The notes: generated from the sequence alone by a model not told the origin. Shown: positions 29,622 through 38,367, counted from the stretch's first letter. The stretch: 44,531 nt of DNA from SIG575 sp964507395 (GCA_964507395.1 CAZDQE010000014.1:1-44531); one strand, 5' to 3'. Program-made: numbers and translations.

Positions 29622-31348
29622 TGATTTACACCTTGTTTCTTGAGTGATTCGCGTACATGTGAGAAGAAATATTCGATTCTCTCCTCATTGTCAAGAACCT
29701 TAACAGGCTTGACCTGATTAAGGTTTGCACCTTTGGCTCTGAGTACATCGCGGTATTCTTCGTAAGTGCCTGTTTTGAGGAATTTTACCTCGCAGTGACC
29801 GAGAGCACCGTTTCTGATAAGGGGAGGAACAAGAACGTTGGTTTCGCAAAGTCTTTTCTCGAAAAGCTCAGCATATCTTGCACATTCACTGTCAGGAAGG
29901 TCGGCATTTTCAGGCTCAATGAGAAGCTGATAGTGGCCGGGAGAAGTTGTTCTGTCAGGATAGATGCAGTAGCCGTTGAAGTTTTCTCCCACAGTATTCG
30001 AAAGTTCATTTATAAGGATCTCGAAAGCGTGCTGATTGATTTTTTCACCGCTGATATTAGCAATCTGATTTCTTCTGTAAAGGAAAGTAACCTTGGGTGA
30101 CTGCTTGTGGTAGCCTGTAACGCGGACAACGTCCTCGATTCTGTAACGGTAAAGACCGCTCATATTTGTAACGATAATTTCGTATTCTTTTCCCACTTCA
30201 AGCTGGCTGATAGTAAGAGGAGTTGAATCCTCGGGAGCATCAATGGGAAGGAACTCATAGAAGCCGTTCTGAGGAAGAAGAACATATTCGAAAGAATTAA
30301 GCTCTGTAGGAACAGCCATAAGACCTTCGGAAGCTGCATAGCCTAAGTAGTGGATGGGAAGGTCGGGTCCGATATAACGGCGGAGCTTCTTTGCATAATG
30401 TGAAAGGCTTCCCGTACCCATGCCGTAAAGCCAGCCGATATTCGGCCAGATTCTGGGAACAATAGCTTCTTCGTCAAAGCCTTTTCTGAATTCACGGCGA
30501 AGCTCTTCTGCTCTTTCCGGGTCGGGCTTACATTTTTTGAGAAGCTTTGCTCTTACGTCAGGGGGACATTCAATACTTTCGTTGATTGTACCTTTTTCGA
30601 TATCGTCGCAGAGCATTTCCCAGTTATTTTCAAGGTAGAACATCATTGATTCAACCATTGTAACAAAAACAGTACCGATGTAGCTGACATCGCGTCTCGG
30701 AAGAGCGAAACGAAGCTTCATGTAGTGCATGTCCATAGCATCGCGTGTTTTCGGGAACATAACCTCTCTCGGAGAAGTTGTGTAGAAAGGAGTTACAGGC
30801 TTTAAGTTGATCATCGGATGAGCTGCGAGACCGCCTGCAATAACGCCGCTGGGAGTTTTATGAGCGAGAACCTCAATTGTAAGAAGTCCCTTCTGAGGAG
30901 GCATTCTCATGCCCTTTTTCTCTTTGAAATATTTGAATGCACAGCCTACGGGTGCGCTGAAGCTGAAGCACTGACAGACCCAGAGAGACCAGGCAGACAT
31001 GGGAATAAGCTTTGACTTGCCCGTGCTTCCTGAGGATTCGGCATATCTTGCGATCATTTTCTTTGTAATGAGATTTTTTTCGCCCTTGTTAGCCATTCTG
31101 TCTATGTAATCTTCATAGTCGGGATAAGCAGAATAGGGGACGATTTTCTGATAATCTTCAACTGATTTTACGTCCTTGAAGTTGTTGAGCTTACCGTAAA
31201 CAGTATTTTTGTTCTGTTTCATCAGTTTTCTGAGATTTCTTTCCTGCTGCTTCACAGCGCGGGAAGAATAGAAATCAAGCTTTCTGAGCTCGGTTCTTCC
31301 GAGGAATGAGCCGAATTCAATCATAAGTCTGCCGAATACTTTATTCAT
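29618..31348 (-). CDS. GH3-family acyl-adenylating enzyme (acyl-acid amido synthetase-like)
   Basis: 576 aa, the normal GH3 length. GH3 enzymes adenylate a carboxylic acid and transfer it to an amine. ATP motifs are visible: SSGSTGKSK (about 105-113), YAASEG (about 343-348) and YRYRIEDVVRVTG (about 416-428), with RNQIANISGEK linking to the C-terminal domain. Cytoplasmic. It is the middle gene of a tightly overlapping operon (gtrA-like, GH3, DUF819; 4-nt overlaps at both ends). The bacterial substrates are mostly unknown; with the neighbouring PLP enzyme it could form or process lipid-like amides (inference). Confidence 0.9.
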   Translation of the reverse strand: MNKVFGRLMIEFGSFLGRTELRKLDFYSSRAVKQQERNLRKLMKQNKNTVYGKLNNFKDVKSVEDYQKIVPYSAYPDYEDYIDRMANKGEKNLITKKMIARYAESSGSTGKSKLIPMSAWSLWVCQCFSFSAPVGCAFKYFKEKKGMRMPPQKGLLTIEVLAHKTPSGVIAGGLAAHPMINLKPVTPFYTTSPREVMFPKTRDAMDMHYMKLRFALPRRDVSYIGTVFVTMVESMMFYLENNWEMLCDDIEKGTINESIECPPDVRAKLLKKCKPDPERAEELRREFRKGFDEEAIVPRIWPNIGWLYGMGTGSLSHYAKKLRRYIGPDLPIHYLGYAASEGLMAVPTELNSFEYVLLPQNGFYEFLPIDAPEDSTPLTISQLEVGKEYEIIVTNMSGLYRYRIEDVVRVTGYHKQSPKVTFLYRRNQIANISGEKINQHAFEILINELSNTVGENFNGYCIYPDRTTSPGHYQLLIEPENADLPDSECARYAELFEKRLCETNVLVPPLIRNGALGHCEVKFLKTGTYEEYRDVLRAKGANLNQVKPVKVLDNEERIEYFFSHVRESLKKQGVNQ

Positions 31349-31806
31349 TTTTTAGCCTCCGTAAAAATAAATTTCTTACAAATTGCAAAGTTTACAATGC
31401 CCACAATAAATGTGGCAATCATTTTTGTGATAAACATTACAGTATCGTTTCCTAAAAGAGCGGTCAAGGTATCAGACAGGTTGAAAAGGTATGTCAGCCC
31501 CTCAATTGCCCATGTTGTTGTGACAGAAAAAACTGCAATCAATACCGCGAAGAGGGGGAGAATCTTGAGAATGTTCCTTTTGCTGTGGAATACCCAGAAA
31601 TAGTTGATGAAAAATCTTACAAAAAAGAAGATTACTATTGAAACTGTGTTTGCCGCAAAAAGACGTGAAGAATCGTTTTCAACAAAGGCAAAAAGCTTGT
31701 AAAGGGGAGTCAGGGAAAGGCTTTCGAAAATTGTTACCACAAAGCCCATGGCCATATTTTTTACAAACTGTACAGCCGTTTTTTTATTGTCATCTTTTTT
31801 CTTCAT
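31345..31806 (-). CDS. GtrA-family membrane protein
   Basis: 153 aa with four membrane helices (about 17-40, 48-68, 80-105, 122-145). The pattern FFFVRFFINYFWVF and the end FVIGIVNFAICKKFIFTE-like (here FIVGIVNFAICKKFIFTE) are typical of GtrA/DPMS-associated flippase-like proteins that work with lipid-linked sugars. The ATG at 31806 has AAAGGA upstream; 28 more in-frame residues precede it but include no better start. First gene of the GH3 operon. Confidence 0.85.
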   Translation of the reverse strand: MKKKDDNKKTAVQFVKNMAMGFVVTIFESLSLTPLYKLFAFVENDSSRLFAANTVSIVIFFFVRFFINYFWVFHSKRNILKILPLFAVLIAVFSVTTTWAIEGLTYLFNLSDTLTALLGNDTVMFITKMIATFIVGIVNFAICKKFIFTEAKK

Positions 31807-31841
31807 AAGAACTAATCCTTTGTTTATACTGATACCACAGT

Positions 31842-31870
31842 ATAATATCACAAAAGACAGAAAAATGCAA
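31842..31870 (-). promoter_or_regulatory. Promoter of the gtrA-GH3-DUF819 operon
   Basis: Minus strand: TTGCAT (31865-31870), 17 bp, TATTAT (31842-31847), about 36 nt upstream of the ATG. Confidence 0.6.
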
Positions 31871-31965
31871 TACAATATCCCGACACTCAAAGAAGCGTTT
31901 ATAGGTTTTATTTTGAGATAAGAGATAAATTTTTACGCTATTTGTGTAAAAATAAGCAAAATCGC

Positions 31966-31994
31966 TTGTGTTTTTTATGTAGATGTGCTAAAAT
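31966..31994 (+). promoter_or_regulatory. Promoter of the MFS-LRR-lipoprotein operon
   Basis: TTGTGT (31966-31971), 17 bp, TAAAAT (31989-31994), about 48 nt upstream of the ATG; AAAGGAGG precedes the start. Confidence 0.6.
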
Positions 31995-32041
31995 GTTAAG
32001 GAATATTAAATTTAATTATAAAAAAGGAGGTCGGTACATAA

Positions 32042-33808
32042 ATGAGTGAAAACAAAGGAAAACTCATGGACAAGGTCAAAGACTTTGCCACCGAAATCAA
32101 AACCCACTGGGACACACCTGCTGAGGGAAAATATGTGCCTTACAAGGAATATAAGGACATAGTTTTCGCAGTGGGCAGTAACTATGCAGGTTCAAAGACA
32201 TTGGAGTATATCTCCTTTGCATCTGCATGTTATCTTATCATGCACCACTATCAGCTCCCTTATCTTACCTTCTCGGTTATCAACATCATCAATATGCCGC
32301 TGAACTATATTTCAGCCCTTATCTGGTGGTTTGTCTGCGATAACTTAGGCTTCCTGCCGAAAAAGACGGAGCGTAAGCTCAATGCTGTTTATATCGGCAT
32401 GATTGTGTTCGGTCTTACATTTATTCTGATGCCGTGGGCGAAATTATTAGACCCGTCCATTCCTTTTGTTACATACCTGAACGGTCTTGAAGGTCTGTCT
32501 GCCGCTGCCTGCTTCAAAGTCTTCGGCACCCATTTCCTGTATACAGGCTGGGTGGGTGCGAGAAATATTTTCTGGAGAAAGAAGCTTCTTCCCAAATACG
32601 GCAGATACAAGTATTCTCTTTACTGCGACGCTATCCCGAAATGCGTTATGGTAATTCTTATCGGCTGGCTTCCTGTTTATAACATTCCTGATATTGCAAC
32701 AAGAGTATGGGTTGCAAACCTTATGTTTGCTGTCTTTAATGTTTTCGGATTTGCGAATAACCTTGAAACATGTACAAAGAGCATCAGCCCCAACCTTCAG
32801 GAAAGAATTCTTGTGCGCAGCTATCCTATCAAGATTTCACACATTTTCAACTCAATTCTTGCAATCGTTCTTCCCGTTATCATCGGTATGCTCCGCTATG
32901 AATGGGCAGATATCAATGTTTACAGATTCGTAATTCCCATTACGTTTATTACTGCAGTTTGCTTTACAATGGCATTTGCAGGCAAGGTCAAGGAAAGAAT
33001 TCCTCAGCCGCCTATTGAAAAGAAAGTACAGATTAAGTTCTGGGACGGTATGTTCGGTGTTCTGAAGAACAAATATCTTCTTATCAACACGATAGTAGGA
33101 CTTATTGATGCTCTGGGTAACGGTATGCTGCCCTTTGTTACAATACTTTATTTCTACACCTTCCGTCTGAGCGGTCTTCCCTACAGCCTTATCGTGGCAC
33201 TTATCTCCTTCGCAGGAACTCCGCCCGATCTGCTCTCACCTTATTTCCTCAAGAGATTCTCATATAAGCAGATTATGATTTTTTATCAGCTCAGCCGTGC
33301 CATCGGTAATGCTGCAATCGTTTGTGCTATCTGGTTCTGCGGAGAAAACCTTGTTCTCTGCGGTACAATCTGTATTGTAGTTCTCTTTTTTATGGAAATG
33401 ACAAAGACAGTTCCCACAACTGCAGGACATGATATGAATGTGCGTATCGGTGACTATCAGATGTATCTTTCAGGTGAGCGTCTTGAAAACTTTGCAAGCG
33501 TTTTCGGTTGGTTTACCGGACCTATCACATCATTTATCGGACTTCTTATTCCTCTTTTCCTTCTTCAGTACGGCTTCAACAGTAACTGGGAAGTTCTCTT
33601 CATTGACGCGTCAAGAAGAAACATTATCGCAATTCCCCTTATTGTTGACATTGTCGGCTTCGTGCTGATGACTATTCCGTACTTGTTCTGGGACTATGAT
33701 TCGAGAAAACAGAACATGGTTATGGAGGTTCTCAAACGCCGTGCAGAGGTAACTGAAAAGAAAGCCGAGGCGGAGGGTATAACAACCTCAGGCGGATATA
33801 AAGGTTAA
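32042..33808 (+). CDS. MFS transporter of the GPH (glycoside-pentoside-hexuronide):cation symporter type
   Basis: 588 aa with about twelve membrane helices and an unusually long cytoplasmic N-terminal segment (1-48) and charged C-terminal tail (KRRAEVTEKKAEAE). Features include YAGSKTLEYISFASACYLIM in helix 1 and loops fitting the MFS_2/GPH family, which imports sugars or other solutes with Na+ or H+. First gene of an operon with an anchored LRR protein and a lipoprotein, divergent from the GH3 operon, so it may import related compounds. Substrate unknown. Confidence 0.82.
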   Translation: MSENKGKLMDKVKDFATEIKTHWDTPAEGKYVPYKEYKDIVFAVGSNYAGSKTLEYISFASACYLIMHHYQLPYLTFSVINIINMPLNYISALIWWFVCDNLGFLPKKTERKLNAVYIGMIVFGLTFILMPWAKLLDPSIPFVTYLNGLEGLSAAACFKVFGTHFLYTGWVGARNIFWRKKLLPKYGRYKYSLYCDAIPKCVMVILIGWLPVYNIPDIATRVWVANLMFAVFNVFGFANNLETCTKSISPNLQERILVRSYPIKISHIFNSILAIVLPVIIGMLRYEWADINVYRFVIPITFITAVCFTMAFAGKVKERIPQPPIEKKVQIKFWDGMFGVLKNKYLLINTIVGLIDALGNGMLPFVTILYFYTFRLSGLPYSLIVALISFAGTPPDLLSPYFLKRFSYKQIMIFYQLSRAIGNAAIVCAIWFCGENLVLCGTICIVVLFFMEMTKTVPTTAGHDMNVRIGDYQMYLSGERLENFASVFGWFTGPITSFIGLLIPLFLLQYGFNSNWEVLFIDASRRNIIAIPLIVDIVGFVLMTIPYLFWDYDSRKQNMVMEVLKRRAEVTEKKAEAEGITTSGGYKG

Positions 33809-33823
33809 GGAGGGGTGAGAGAA

Positions 33824-35044
33824 ATGAAAAAAGATAAAAATATAAAAAATCAGGTTGAAGAACCTATTGTTCTCGACATCCCCGAAGATGAAATCTGGAC
33901 TTATCAGATTGAAGGTCTTGCAGCACCTCATATCAATAAGCCTTATAAGCATTATACTCTGAAAAAAATTATTTTCTCAATTACAATTATAATCGCAGTT
34001 TCTCTTTCTGTTTATTTCAGTATCAGAACTGTTCAGAAGGATACCTTTGAATATGCAAGCGCATCTGAGGGTACATATCAGCTTTCAAAGTTCAGTAACA
34101 CCGGTTATATCACAGAGCTTGATATTGACTATGTGACGGAAGTGGTTTATGACCAGGAGGACAAAAATCCCGAAACCAACTTTGAACTTGTAAAAGATGA
34201 AACAAAGAAAATTACCGAAATCAGAGAGTATGCTCTCAACTGTGACAGTAATGTAAAAGTAATTTATATCGGCAAGGATGTTGAAAAGATTGACGGCAAA
34301 TCCTTCTATTCCTGCTGGGCGCTTGAAAGAATCGAGGTAGACGAGGAAAATCCCTACTACTGCGATATTGACGGCGTTCTTTACAACAAGGATAAAACCG
34401 AGCTTATCAACTATCCCTGTAATCACGATAATTATCTTCGCGAAAAATACGGTTATGATTCCGAGCCCTACAGAGAAGATGCAACTGAAGATTATATAAA
34501 GGATATCCAGACTTATGTTGTCCCCTCAACAGTCAAAACTCTCGGAGAGCTTTGCTTCAGCTATGTAAATCTCAGAAACATCTATCTTCCCGAGGGACTT
34601 GAAACAGTTGAAACACTTGCAGTTTTTAAGCTCCATGAGCCGAAGGACCAGTACAGTAATATAGCATCTCTTGAAAATATTTATTCTTACAGAACAAAGA
34701 AAGAGGTTACAGATACAGTTTTCACATCGGAAGAAAATCTGGGTGAAGTTTATCTGTCGCTTCCTGAAGGTCTTAAAGAGATTCATTCCGATGCTTTCAG
34801 TTACAATCAGGCTCTGACTTATATGTACATTCCTGACAGCGTAACATTTATCGGACACCACGCTTTCTGGGATACGGTTTATAAAGAAAACGGTGAGCTG
34901 CAAGGTGTAACAGAGATCAACGTGCCGTTTTCAGAGGAAGATTTTGAAGAGAAGGTTGAGCAGGGAGACCAGTGGAGACCCCAGTATGACTATATGCTCT
35001 TCAAAAAGAGTATAAATGTAGTTTATTCTTCAGAGAGAATATAA
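33824..35044 (+). CDS. Membrane-anchored LRR_5 (BspA-like) protein
   Basis: 406 aa. A cytosolic N-terminus (about 1-42) is followed by one membrane helix (about 44-63, IIFSITIIIAVSLSVYFSIR), then an extracellular LRR domain: VKVIYIGKDVEKIDGKSFYS, LKEIHSDAFSYNQALTYMYI and DSVTFIGHHAFWD repeats. There is no signal peptidase site; type II orientation. The ATG at 33824 has AAGGAGGGG 8 nt upstream. 15 nt after the MFS gene, same operon. Possible role in presenting or sensing the transporter's substrate (inference). Confidence 0.82.
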   Translation: MKKDKNIKNQVEEPIVLDIPEDEIWTYQIEGLAAPHINKPYKHYTLKKIIFSITIIIAVSLSVYFSIRTVQKDTFEYASASEGTYQLSKFSNTGYITELDIDYVTEVVYDQEDKNPETNFELVKDETKKITEIREYALNCDSNVKVIYIGKDVEKIDGKSFYSCWALERIEVDEENPYYCDIDGVLYNKDKTELINYPCNHDNYLREKYGYDSEPYREDATEDYIKDIQTYVVPSTVKTLGELCFSYVNLRNIYLPEGLETVETLAVFKLHEPKDQYSNIASLENIYSYRTKKEVTDTVFTSEENLGEVYLSLPEGLKEIHSDAFSYNQALTYMYIPDSVTFIGHHAFWDTVYKENGELQGVTEINVPFSEEDFEEKVEQGDQWRPQYDYMLFKKSINVVYSSERI

Positions 35045-35063
35045 AAGTTAAGAAGGCAAAATA

Positions 35064-35510
35064 ATGAAAAAATTCAAATGCTTACTTTTGTCTGTACTCG
35101 CTCTCAGCCTTGTGCTTGTTTTTGCATCATGCGGCAGCAGTGCAGAGCGGGTGACGCTTACAACTGACAATGCTGAAAGTTATTTCGATGTTGATTACGG
35201 CATTGACATTGCACAAAAAACTGAGGAAAACACCTTTATCACAGAGGGGCAGTTCTTCGTAAGTGCCGCCGCAAAAAAGACGGAATATAATCTTGACGGC
35301 GTTGAACTTACATTTCAGGTAACATACAAGGTTGAAACTTCGTCAGCAGAGCCTGTGACAAAAACAAAACAGGTGACACTCAAAATCGGAGATATTGTCG
35401 GAAACGATATGGAAGTATTTGTTGAAAAATATTCAGATACTGAGGAATATCCCGAAATCACAATTGTAGCGGTGAAAATTTCAGCAGTCAAAGGTAATGT
35501 TAAAGTGTAA
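35064..35510 (+). CDS. Small lipoprotein, unknown function
   Basis: 148 aa. Lipoprotein signal peptide with lipobox VFASC (Cys23), then a compact beta-rich domain (LTTDNAESYFDVDYGIDIAQ, ELTFQVTYKVETSS, TKQVTLKIGD, YPEITIVAVKISAVKG). The family is not recognised. 19 nt after the LRR gene; last gene of the operon before a strong terminator. Confidence 0.8.
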   Translation: MKKFKCLLLSVLALSLVLVFASCGSSAERVTLTTDNAESYFDVDYGIDIAQKTEENTFITEGQFFVSAAAKKTEYNLDGVELTFQVTYKVETSSAEPVTKTKQVTLKIGDIVGNDMEVFVEKYSDTEEYPEITIVAVKISAVKGNVKV

Positions 35511-35514
35511 AATC

Positions 35515-35548
35515 AAAAAAATCTCCCTTGTCAAAAGGGAGATTTTTT
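35515..35548 (+). terminator. Intrinsic terminator of the MFS-LRR-lipoprotein operon
   Basis: AATCTCCCTT (35520-35529) and AAGGGAGATT (35535-35544), flanked by A6 and T6 runs that extend the stem; works in either direction. Confidence 0.92.
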
Positions 35549-35588
35549 GCTAAAATGAATTTGAAGATAAGCAAAGCAGGTGATTAAA

Positions 35589-36107
35589 ATGAAACACAGG
35601 TATAATCCGTTGGTTTATTTGGCGGTATTTTTAGGCCTTACATCAGTAAGCTTTATTATACTTTACTTCTTCCCGGATTTTGTGGAAACATTCAGTAACG
35701 GCAAGAAAAAAGGGCTTGATGACCTGCTCTGTGCCGCACCCGTTGCCTTTACATTGATAGTTGTTATGGACAACCTGAGCAGAAGTGTTGAAACGCTGGG
35801 CGAATATGTAAAATTCAATAATTTCAGATTCAATTCTTTCAACAAGCTGAAAACCTTTTCGGTAACGCTTTCTTATGAAAGTATTACAGGTCTTGATTCC
35901 AAGAAACTGCCTCTTATCGGTATTTACAAGATACTGGTAATATCAAAAAATTATCCCGACCCTATTCCGGTGTCAAGGTTTTTTCTGAAAAACAAACAGC
36001 TTTTTTATACCCTTTGCAAGCAGACACAGAGGTATAACAGGGAAGCCTTGATTGACGATGATTTATTAGAATTTACAGAAAAACACAGAGAAAAGTATGA
36101 GGGATAA
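35589..36107 (+). CDS. Hypothetical membrane protein (172 aa)
   Basis: Two N-terminal membrane helices (about 7-28 and 45-62) followed by a basic cytosolic domain (about 70-172) with NFRFNSFNKLKTFSVTLSYE and RFFLKNKQLFYTLCKQTQRY. The ATG at 35589 follows CAGGTGATT; a GTG nine bases earlier overlaps it. Not recognised. Probably monocistronic. Confidence 0.7.
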   Translation: MKHRYNPLVYLAVFLGLTSVSFIILYFFPDFVETFSNGKKKGLDDLLCAAPVAFTLIVVMDNLSRSVETLGEYVKFNNFRFNSFNKLKTFSVTLSYESITGLDSKKLPLIGIYKILVISKNYPDPIPVSRFFLKNKQLFYTLCKQTQRYNREALIDDDLLEFTEKHREKYEG

Positions 36108-36160
36108 GTCCCGTTAGTTGTGCTTTGGATTTTGATTGTCTTTTTCTTTTGTGGGGCGTG

Positions 36161-36169
36161 TGTTATGAT
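36161..36169 (+). promoter_or_regulatory. Extended -10 promoter of the HIRAN gene
   Basis: TGT followed by TATGAT (36164-36169), with AAAGGAG and the ATG 10-26 nt downstream; no good -35. Short leader. Confidence 0.5.
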
Positions 36170-36194
36170 GAACTCACGAAAGGAGATGTACAAA

Positions 36195-36512
36195 ATGAAA
36201 AAATTCTTCGTAACAATTACAGGTATGAATCAATACTGCGGTAATAACGGCTTCAAAATCGGTGATGAACTGAAAATCGTCAAGGATTACGATAATGATT
36301 TTGATGATGAGGCAATCAAGGCTGAAGCCGTAGGTCTTGGAACAGTAGGTTATATTGCAAACAGTGTAAGAACAGTTTACAAGGGTACTTCAAGTGCAGG
36401 TAGGATTTATGATAAAATCGGCGAAAGCGCAAGAGTCAGAGTGATGTTTGTAACCCACACAAGCATTATCGCAGAGCTTGTAATTGAAGAAACAGAAATC
36501 ACAGAACAGTAA
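36195..36512 (+). CDS. HIRAN-domain protein
   Basis: 105 aa consisting almost entirely of a HIRAN-like domain: KKFFVTITGMNQYCGNNGF, IGDELKIVKDYDNDFDDEAI, VGYIANSVRTVYKGTSSAGR, ARVRVMFVTHTSIIAEL. In eukaryotic Rad5/HLTF the domain binds 3' DNA ends; stand-alone bacterial copies are common and uncharacterised. The ATG at 36195 is preferred because AAAGGAGA lies 9 nt upstream; an ATG at 36186 abuts that site. Confidence 0.8.
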   Translation: MKKFFVTITGMNQYCGNNGFKIGDELKIVKDYDNDFDDEAIKAEAVGLGTVGYIANSVRTVYKGTSSAGRIYDKIGESARVRVMFVTHTSIIAELVIEETEITEQ

Positions 36513-36770
36513 AAAACACCGTTGGCGAACGCCGAGCTCCCATAAGGAAGTTTTTCTTTAAAATGTGAACTTACGGCACAATAATGCGTTAAAAACCACC
36601 GATACGCTCATCGGTGGTTTTTGCCTTTTTTGCACATAATTCAGCGGAACGTCAGAAACTGCTCCCACTACGATGTGACCGCAAGTTTCATTTTTATTGC
36701 GCCGAAGGCCCGGAATTCTGCACTCTGCATATATTTCTGCATCCGCAAAGCTGCGGCTTAAATTCGGTAT
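36513..36770. other. Non-coding gap with several hairpins
   Basis: This 258-nt gap holds the terminator at 36591-36622 and smaller stems: GGCGAACGCC (about 36524-36533) and CCGCA-AAGC-TGCGG (36743-36756) inside a wider CCGGAATT...AAATTCGG fold (about 36708-36767). A minus-strand frame here (36558-36782) has no ribosome binding site and crosses the terminators. I see no gene; the fold pattern suggests a dispersed repeat. Confidence 0.4.
36591..36622 (+). terminator. Intrinsic terminator after the HIRAN gene
   Basis: AAAAACCACCGAT (36591-36603) pairs perfectly with ATCGGTGGTTTTT (36610-36622); 13-bp stem, 6-nt loop, T-run. Confidence 0.9.
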
Positions 36771-36799
36771 AAAAAAGCACATCCCGAAAGATGTGCTTT
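36771..36799 (-). terminator. Intrinsic terminator of the tryptophanase-like gene
   Basis: Minus strand: AAAGCACATC and GATGTGCTTT (36790-36799 / 36774-36783), followed by TTT AT. The stem ends 14 nt after the stop codon. Confidence 0.85.
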
Positions 36800-36812
36800 A
36801 AAATATCTGATT

Positions 36813-38261
36813 TTACTGGTCATCGCCGAACTCTGCGATATATGCCGCAACAAGCTTTTCGGGCCAGTCTGAAACAGGCTCAAGGCGACCGGTGAAGAAG
36901 CGGAGAGTTTTAGGTTCATGTACAAATCTGAGACCGCCGATAAGGTGTCTGTGGTCATAGAGCCATTTAACTCTGTCAATAACATATTCTGTCTGCGAAA
37001 GAGTGAATACTCGTCTCGGGAATGCAAGACGGACCATTTCAACTGATGCAATACGCTCCGAGCCGTCAGCGTTTCTTTCTTCTGAGAGAGTACCTCTTTC
37101 CATGCCTCTGATACCACCGCAAAGGTAGAGAGCAGCAACAAGTGAGCCTGCAGGGTATTCCTCTGATTTGATGTGGTCAACAAATTTTCTTGCATTGATG
37201 TGAGCGCCGAGACCGCCACCCGGTGTTACCATGGGAATGCCGTAATCGTGGAGAACGTCTACGCAGTGCTTGATGAACCGGGGACCCTGTGAAATGATGT
37301 CCATATCCATTGATTCGTCAAAGCCTACAATCATTGCTTCCATTTCTTTGACAGACATACCGCCGTATGTAAGGAAGCCCTCAAACATTGTGATATAGTC
37401 TTCCATCGAGTGGAACATTTCTTCGTCACGAACGAGGATTGCACCGCCTCTTGCAAAGCCGAATTTACGTGCTGAGAAGTAGATGATATCGAACAGGTCT
37501 GCAATCATTCTTGTGATTTCACGGATTGACTTGTCTTTCATTGATTCTTCGCGTGTTTTGATGAAATACAGGTTGTCCTGAAGAAGTGATGCATCAAGGA
37601 CAGTGACGATGCCATACTGCTTTGCAAGCTCGGTTGCTTCTTTCATGTTTTCGTATGAAATCGGTTGACCGCCGATAAGGTTTGTACCTGCTTCAAGTCT
37701 GATGTAGGAAATGTTGTCTGCACCTTCTTTTTCTATACAAGCCTTAACCTTGTCAAGGTCAATGTTGCCTTTGAAGGGGAGTGTGCTTTCTTCAATAAGT
37801 CCCTCGTCTTTTACAAGCTCTTCAACTCTTGCACCAAGGCGTGTTACATGAGCCTTGGATGTTGTGAAGTGGTAGTTCATGATAACACAGTTGTTTTCTT
37901 TAACAAAACGCTGTGCAATAATATGTTCGCAAGCTCGTCCCTGATGTGCAGGAAGTACATACTTGATTCCGAAAATTTCTTCAAGCTTATCTCTCATGCG
38001 GTAGAAGGTTTCACTTCCTGCGTAAGCGTCATCAGCTCTGAGCATTGCTGCCTGCATATTGTCACTCATCGCGTTAACGCCTGAGTCAGTGAGCATGTCC
38101 ATAAAAATATCGCCGTTGTGAAGCAGGAATGTGTTGAAGCCTGCATCTTTCATCTTTTCAAGTCTTTCCTTAGCAGGCAGAAGGGTGAGTTTCTGTACGA
38201 TTTTAACCTTGTGCATCTCCATGGGGAGGGGGTCGTGTTTGTAAAATTTGATTTCCGGCAT
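36813..38261 (-). CDS. Tryptophanase/tyrosine phenol-lyase-like beta-eliminating lyase
   Basis: 482 aa, PLP enzyme. The family cleaves Trp or Tyr to indole or phenol, pyruvate and ammonia. PLP lysine Lys266 (YFSARKFGFARGG), Asp223 (VLDAS), LPAHQGRA (104-110) and FLTYGGMSVKEMEA are present. However, the family motif DATR/DAAR reads DASL here, so the Arg that contacts PLP O3' is replaced by Leu226, and the usual KKD after the lysine region is KFG. Substrate is therefore uncertain. ATG at 38261 with AGGAGAG upstream. Divergent from a LysR regulator. Confidence 0.85.
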   Translation of the reverse strand: MPEIKFYKHDPLPMEMHKVKIVQKLTLLPAKERLEKMKDAGFNTFLLHNGDIFMDMLTDSGVNAMSDNMQAAMLRADDAYAGSETFYRMRDKLEEIFGIKYVLPAHQGRACEHIIAQRFVKENNCVIMNYHFTTSKAHVTRLGARVEELVKDEGLIEESTLPFKGNIDLDKVKACIEKEGADNISYIRLEAGTNLIGGQPISYENMKEATELAKQYGIVTVLDASLLQDNLYFIKTREESMKDKSIREITRMIADLFDIIYFSARKFGFARGGAILVRDEEMFHSMEDYITMFEGFLTYGGMSVKEMEAMIVGFDESMDMDIISQGPRFIKHCVDVLHDYGIPMVTPGGGLGAHINARKFVDHIKSEEYPAGSLVAALYLCGGIRGMERGTLSEERNADGSERIASVEMVRLAFPRRVFTLSQTEYVIDRVKWLYDHRHLIGGLRFVHEPKTLRFFTGRLEPVSDWPEKLVAAYIAEFGDDQ

Positions 38262-38293
38262 GTTTTTCTCTCCTAAAAATTTAATTCTAAACC

Positions 38294-38322
38294 ATGATAT
38301 ATGATAAATGAGCATTTGCCAA
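38294..38322 (-). promoter_or_regulatory. Promoter of the tryptophanase-like gene
   Basis: Minus strand: TTGGCA (38317-38322), 17 bp, TATCAT (38294-38299), just downstream of the palindromic operator. Confidence 0.65.
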
Positions 38323-38341
38323 ATTGATAATCTTGATAAAT

Positions 38342-38362
38342 ATTATCGAATTTTTCGATAAT
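38342..38362. promoter_or_regulatory. Perfect palindrome, candidate LysR operator
   Basis: ATTATCGAA (38342-38350), TTT, TTCGATAAT (38354-38362): 9-bp perfect arms, extended by AATA/AATATT outside. It lies between the -35 boxes of the two divergent promoters, about 20 bp upstream of the lyase -35 and 6 bp from the LysR -35, the usual place for a LysR activation and autoregulation site. Confidence 0.7.
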
Positions 38363-38367
38363 AAATA

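Noticed and set aside
36558..36782. Minus-strand open frame of 74 codons between the HIRAN and lyase genes
   Set aside because: It spans two intrinsic terminators, lacks a ribosome binding site and lies in hairpin-rich non-coding DNA.
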